Positions 59,980-64,000 of a stretch of DNA of 64,000 bases are shown here, one piece after another. Made by a program: the position numbers and the translations under genes. The DNA is from Phytoseiulus persimilis (taxonomy: Eukaryota; Arthropoda; Arachnida; Mesostigmata; Phytoseiidae). Below the pieces are notes generated by a model. That model was not told the origin of the DNA and ran no database searches. It was given only the letters and a program-made list of their open reading frames with translations. The first letter of the stretch is position 1; the number at the start of each line of letters is the position of its first letter. The stretch spans positions 10,112,775-10,176,774 of the forward strand of contig CM075104.1 of assembly GCA_037576195.1 (NCBI GenBank), read 5' to 3'.

Positions 59980-62300
59980 GCGATTTGTAGTCAATGTAGA
60001 AGAACCCCCCATTTTGCCTTTCCATTGCTCCCAATATTGCGTCATAGATCAATTGCTGTTCGGGTTTCGATTTCGGTAAATTCGCTTCAACATCTCGATT
60101 CAGAACGATCGATCGAAACTCGATTCAGATCTCGATCGTATGAAGTCTCTTTAGATCTATCGGGACTTGTCATTCCCAGTGATGGAGCCGTTTGTTTCCA
60201 ATCCCCAAGCAAATGTCCTCTATCCGTATGAGAGGATCGTTGTATACCCATGGAGTGACCGGTATATCGGGATCATCAGAATCTCGATGATGTCAATGTA
60301 GAATGTCTTCGCCGAGGTGACTATTGTACTTCTCCCAAAAATCTTTCGGATTGGACGGAAAACGTGTCGTGAGAATTATCGCGAAAAGCGTTCGGATTTG
60401 ACGTGGGTGTGCAGTAGCAGTGGCATCAGTCAGTGTGGTGTCCCAATGCCCATCGTTTTCGAGAAGGTTTAATTTCTGGCGAGCTTCTCGATAAGTTTCG
60501 CATATCTCACGATTAACTGTTCTCAGTTCTCCGGAAGATCCCGGTCCCCTCACGGTATCCAACAGCAACGTCGAGTGAAAGCATTGTTGATTAATGGGAT
60601 GCACTGTTTATGCCCGTCTCAAGGCATCCGAAGCGAGTATATCCGAACGATCTGGAAGCGATCTCTCATATCTCCTCCGTTGAAATCTTCTCCCTTGTAT
60701 GTTCCAAGTGTAAGACCGCGGCACCTGCGAATATAACAACGTCCTGGCAATCGTATCGGTAATACTGAGCAGAAAAAATGCTGTCAACGTTGTTTGAGGG
60801 TGTTAACGCTCTCTCGTGTAAATTGGCCGCTAAGAAATAAACTCTTTGTCCATCTTCGAGATGAACCGCTACATGCACAAAAGTCAGGTGTCGTTCATGG
60901 ATAGCGGAAGGAAAAATCCGTCGAAGTTGTTCACTACTGCTGATGTAACGACCCAATCGGGATTGTTTTGTTTCATAATGATTGGCCCAGAGGCACTCCC
61001 CAATGCGAAAACGGCCATGTCGCTTCCCTTCGTCACATATTTGCTCAATATATTCGATGGATTTCACTGGATCGACATTCCGTACTCGACATTAATATGA
61101 GCTTTGAACGTCTCAGAGAGCAACTGTTACCCCCGTCCTCTGGTGGTCGCCGACGAAACAACAGATATCCATCGTTCCAAGTAATGGTATCAGCGTGCAA
61201 TTCTTTTGGGTACCGCTTTGAGCATCTCACATCTATCATACACGGGGACTTTGTATTCATGGTACTACAGGGACCATGAATCATGTTTTTAGTGACGACA
61301 TCGAAAAGTTCAGGGTCGATTTCTGCCTCTGGTGTTTCCGCTGAAATTATGTCGTCTATACGATCGGGAGTAATGTTTGTTACCAGCCACTTCAAAATAT
61401 GACTGTGTGGAAGGCCACGTTTTTGCCATTCAATTTAACACATCCAGCATCGAACCTCCCCAAAAACATGATGTTTCACGATGAAGTCCATCATTGCTTT
61501 CAATTTCTGTTCGAAAACACGCGCGATAATGTCAGGACGGTCTGGGACAGATTGTCCAGGATACAGAAGGTCCTTGATTTCAATCCATGTCCGGTTACGT
61601 TTCCAAATACATATCAACGACGTATTATTGGAACTCCGACACTTCAAGATGTGATTGTCCATGTTAAAGCGGATCATCAATCGCTATTCATGATAGTTTA
61701 TCGCAAAAACATTCTTCCCCGAGGATTGGTTTGTACCAGGGTCCGTCATCTTGATATGGATTTGATTCCCATCTTGACCTTCCCAATGGATCAACGGATA
61801 TTGAACGCATCATACGCGCGATGCGTTCCACAAATCTTCAGCTCACCATTTTGCCACTGGAGAACTATATCGCGTTTCTCACACTCTGTCCCCACGAGTC
61901 CCGCCGCCAAGTCAGTTGTAGTGGGTGGATTGAACCGCCCCGCCCCCCGTGTTGGTCGTTAGATACTGTATCCCTGATAACGGCTTCATAGCAGCCACTG
62001 GGCATGTGTTGGAGAGCTGTTTTGAGCCCCCCCCCCCCCCCTTCCCCCACTAATGAGTTACTCTCGTGGAACAAACGCTGCAGTGCACCGACAATTTCAA
62101 CGTATACCTCGTCTTCGAGATCACGAGCTCGTCGATTGACCTCAACATCCTCCCCTCCCATGAGATAAATTTGTGAGAACTTGTGCTCCTCTCCCTGCAA
62201 CGGTAACGAAGACCCGATACGGTGATATATCTGTCGTTGCACCTTTAACCTCGGCAGGTACCCCTCCTTCATATTCTTGGTCACCCCAGAAGAAGTCATT
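59980..62300 (-). mobile_element. Helitron Rep/helicase pseudogene, frameshifted and truncated
   Basis: Read on the minus strand, successive fragments in different frames match the Helitron-like protein in order. QIYHRIGSSLPLQGEEHKFS and LKTALQHMPSGCYEAVIR come first (62270-61950), then THRAYDAF (about 61810) and a Rep-region piece with PDRPDIIARVFEQKLK and HHVFGEVR (61680-61435). DELFDVV-type sequence follows with MIHGPC, SPCMIDVRCSKRYPKE (61395-61045), then the downstream Rep-helicase linker with HERHLTFVHVAVHLEDGQRV (61067-60666). Next come RTVNREICETYREA and IRTLFAIILTTRFPSNP (60604-60293), and a final piece ending EQQLIYDAILGAMERQNGGFFY near 59985. That point is just before where the helicase P-loop should start, and no P-loop is found. 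Stops, frame changes and a 15-base C tract show it is inactive. No terminal TC or CTRR-hairpin end was identified. Confidence 0.85.
62027..62041 (+). repeat. Poly-C tract (15 bases) inside the Helitron relic
   Basis: The minus-strand poly-G interrupts the Helitron reading between HESNSLV and LKTALQHMP, adding glycine codons absent from the family, so it expanded after or during decay of the element. Confidence 0.85.
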
Positions 62301-62494
62301 CGAAAGCATGCATTATCTATTATATATCTGTATATGTAAAAATCCAGGGTCTGTTTGTTTGCTCGTTTGTCCACAATGAACTCCTCCGGTATCGATCAGA
62401 TCGATGTGGAACCAACGGCGTGTTGTAGGGCGGTTTACAGGTAAGGACATAAGCCACCCAGCCCTCCCCCCTTTCCGGGCACAATGAAGGTGCT

Positions 62495-62605
62495 ACCGGG
62501 ACCAATCTGACCATACTCTCAGAAATCTAGGAGGGGTGGAGGATTCCGAGGCCGATCTGATCATACTTTTGGGAGTCTAAAGCGGTGGTACCTATCTCAG
62601 CACAC
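62495..62605 (+). repeat. Second cluster of minisatellite-related units
   Basis: AATCTGACCATACTC (62504) and GATCTGATCATACTT (62555), plus a third weaker copy near 62592, repeat the core of the 58782-58990 array in the same orientation, with GGAGGATTCCGAGG between them. They lie about 200-300 bases beyond the high-coordinate end of the Helitron relic. Confidence 0.65.
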
Positions 62606-62664
62606 TTTCCGGAGCCTAAGGAGGCGACCGGCCAGCCAGCGTAGTCGGCCGAAGGCCGGCTAGG

Positions 62665-62685
62665 AATATATATATATATATATAT
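62665..62685 (+). repeat. (TA)n microsatellite
   Basis: About ten uninterrupted TA units directly after a small GC-rich palindromic string (GGCCGAAGGCC). Confidence 0.9.
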
Positions 62686-63689
62686 GAAAGAAGTCCCTAG
62701 GCCCTGGAATGAAGGAAGATCCGTGGAACCAGGAAAGTGAGAAAAGCTGAACTGGGGAGAATTCGTCGTATCGGCCCTACTCCCTCCTCGGGTGCTTTGG
62801 CTTGAATGCAGAACTCCTTGTCATGGTAAAATTCTACGATATCGGATTCCATCCTGTATATGAACGCATCGATTCACAAACCGTCTGTCGGGATCAAAGG
62901 GGTCTACTCGTTTACACTTCGCGGTGCCCGATCAGAGATGGGAGCAACTGTGGACATGGTCATCCGAGTCGATGAATTCATTATGCCATGCCATACCTGA
63001 AACACCTCCCCAAAGGTGCAGGTTCTTCGAAAAATCGAACATTTGAGCGAGGCCATTCTCCGACGTTCGAACAGAAGAAGATGAACCTGGTCAAATTCAG
63101 GTGCTTCGGAAATTCGGCTGAGTTCTGGCATTCAGGAGCGATGGAGGGTTCGTCCGAGCTCACGCAGAATACACGAGTATAGACGGAGCTGATCGGTGTC
63201 CCAAATCGGCTCAGAGGAATCGACTGTTCGGTCTGTTCCATGCAATCGAACTCCCATACGGCCATGAACTGAGCTTGGATAGCGAGACTCAGAACACCAT
63301 CCAGAAAGAAGCATGAGGCGTAGCGGCCACAGAAAAGTCAGAAGATTGGATCCATAAGCAGTGGAACTTCGGAACGCGTGATCGCCGACTGGCATTGGTT
63401 TGGTCAAAACTTGACTTGTAAGATCATTCCGCGTCATCATGTCACAATGACGTCATGAAAAGCCAGACGGACGAGTGTTTACTACCTCTCGGTTCTCTTT
63501 GCTTCGTTTAAGCGGTTCCTGCCGGTACGCACGCTGCTGACGATAGTGTACTAAGGAGTTTTTTCCTTCTTTCTCCAACTCCCTCGTCTCTTTTGTATTC
63601 AAAGCGCTCCTCTGCCCTTGCTAGCGAGCGGCAAAGTCAAAGTCACAGTCGCAGCGATCCTCTTTTCTTCTCTGGAAAACCGTTCGTCT
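62686..63689. other. Region without recognised genes
   Basis: About 1 kb with only short overlapping frames on both strands and no motif. The last part may be the promoter of the possible signal-peptide exon at 63690; no TATA box was found. Confidence 0.4.
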
Positions 63690-63755
63690 ATGCACTCAAG
63701 CGACGCAATGTGCCCTCTGGTGATAATGTTCAGCTTGTGCTTCGCCGCGACTGCT
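63690..63755 (+). CDS. Possible signal-peptide first exon, gene continues past the window
   Basis: Two in-frame ATGs (63690 and 63708) lead into MCPLVIMFSLCFAATA, a good signal peptide by eye. It ends exactly at a GTATGT donor (63756) in phase 0, a layout common for secreted proteins whose first exon encodes only the signal. The frame also stays open without splicing to about 63902, giving up to 94 residues. The rest of the gene would lie beyond 64000, so no function can be given. Confidence 0.33.
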
Positions 63756-64000
63756 GTATGTACGTCTTCCCAAGCTCGAGTAGAGGAGTACCCCAGCTTC
63801 AATCATCTTATGACCTTTTCCCTCCCAAGGATCACAGATAAAAAGTATCCTTCTGCGATGAAAATTTCTCAGTCGAGTGTATCAGTGCGAATATTTGCAT
63901 GATCGCACTTGCCTATCGCCTTTCGCCAATGGGTGTTCTCGAAAGTAACGCAGGATAAGTTACCACGTAACGGGTACGCGTGACACAGCCCCGGTGGAGG

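Noticed and set aside
1-64000. CRISPR arrays, bacterial operons, rRNA or a new multi-gene defence system
   Set aside because: The window is spliced eukaryotic DNA; none of the hallmarks of these systems is present.

Overview
This is eukaryotic nuclear DNA, almost certainly from an arthropod. Gene fragments are split by GT-AG introns, the base composition is near 50 percent GC, and one gene is an innexin, a gap-junction family of protostome animals. The intron density, moderate GC and gene set would fit a mesostigmatan (for example phytoseiid) mite, but that placement is inference and no sequence in the window proves it. No bacterial operon, CRISPR array or rRNA was seen.

Layout. Bases 1-3,400 hold no gene I can name, apart from a possible minus-strand exon. 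From 3,440 to 14,688 (+) lies a complete 13-exon gene for an NRF-6 (nose resistant to fluoxetine) family membrane acyltransferase. It runs tail to tail into a five-exon, two-C2-domain synaptotagmin-like gene (17,765-15,223, -). The minus strand then carries a four-exon innexin (21,446-19,483), a small secreted glycine-rich protein with a clear TATA box and non-coding first exon (about 23,110-22,408), a weak small membrane-protein candidate (26,787-26,430) and the Hippo-pathway scaffold KIBRA (45,718-27,186). KIBRA has four coding exons, and its first intron is about 15.25 kb, far larger than any other intron here.

From 45.7 to 56 kb is gene-poor sequence with triplet and tetranucleotide low-complexity DNA, a short ORF with a signal-peptide-like start and one possible first exon (51,843). 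From about 55.9 to 62.7 kb is a repeat-rich block. It holds a short hyphenated GTGCGGTTATCAT-type repeat family, the decayed tail of a non-LTR retrotransposon, a 44-bp minisatellite and a frameshifted Helitron Rep/helicase relic. The last 0.3 kb may contain a signal-peptide first exon whose remainder lies outside the window.

The genes are not an operon and need not work together. Exon boundaries were placed by eye from splice consensus, reading-phase consistency and family knowledge; in the five main models every intron keeps frame. I found no convincing undescribed multi-gene system. The most unusual items are the calcium-ligand-poor synaptotagmin, the innexin with an apparently short cytoplasmic loop, the giant KIBRA intron, and the related minisatellite units on both sides of a dead Helitron.
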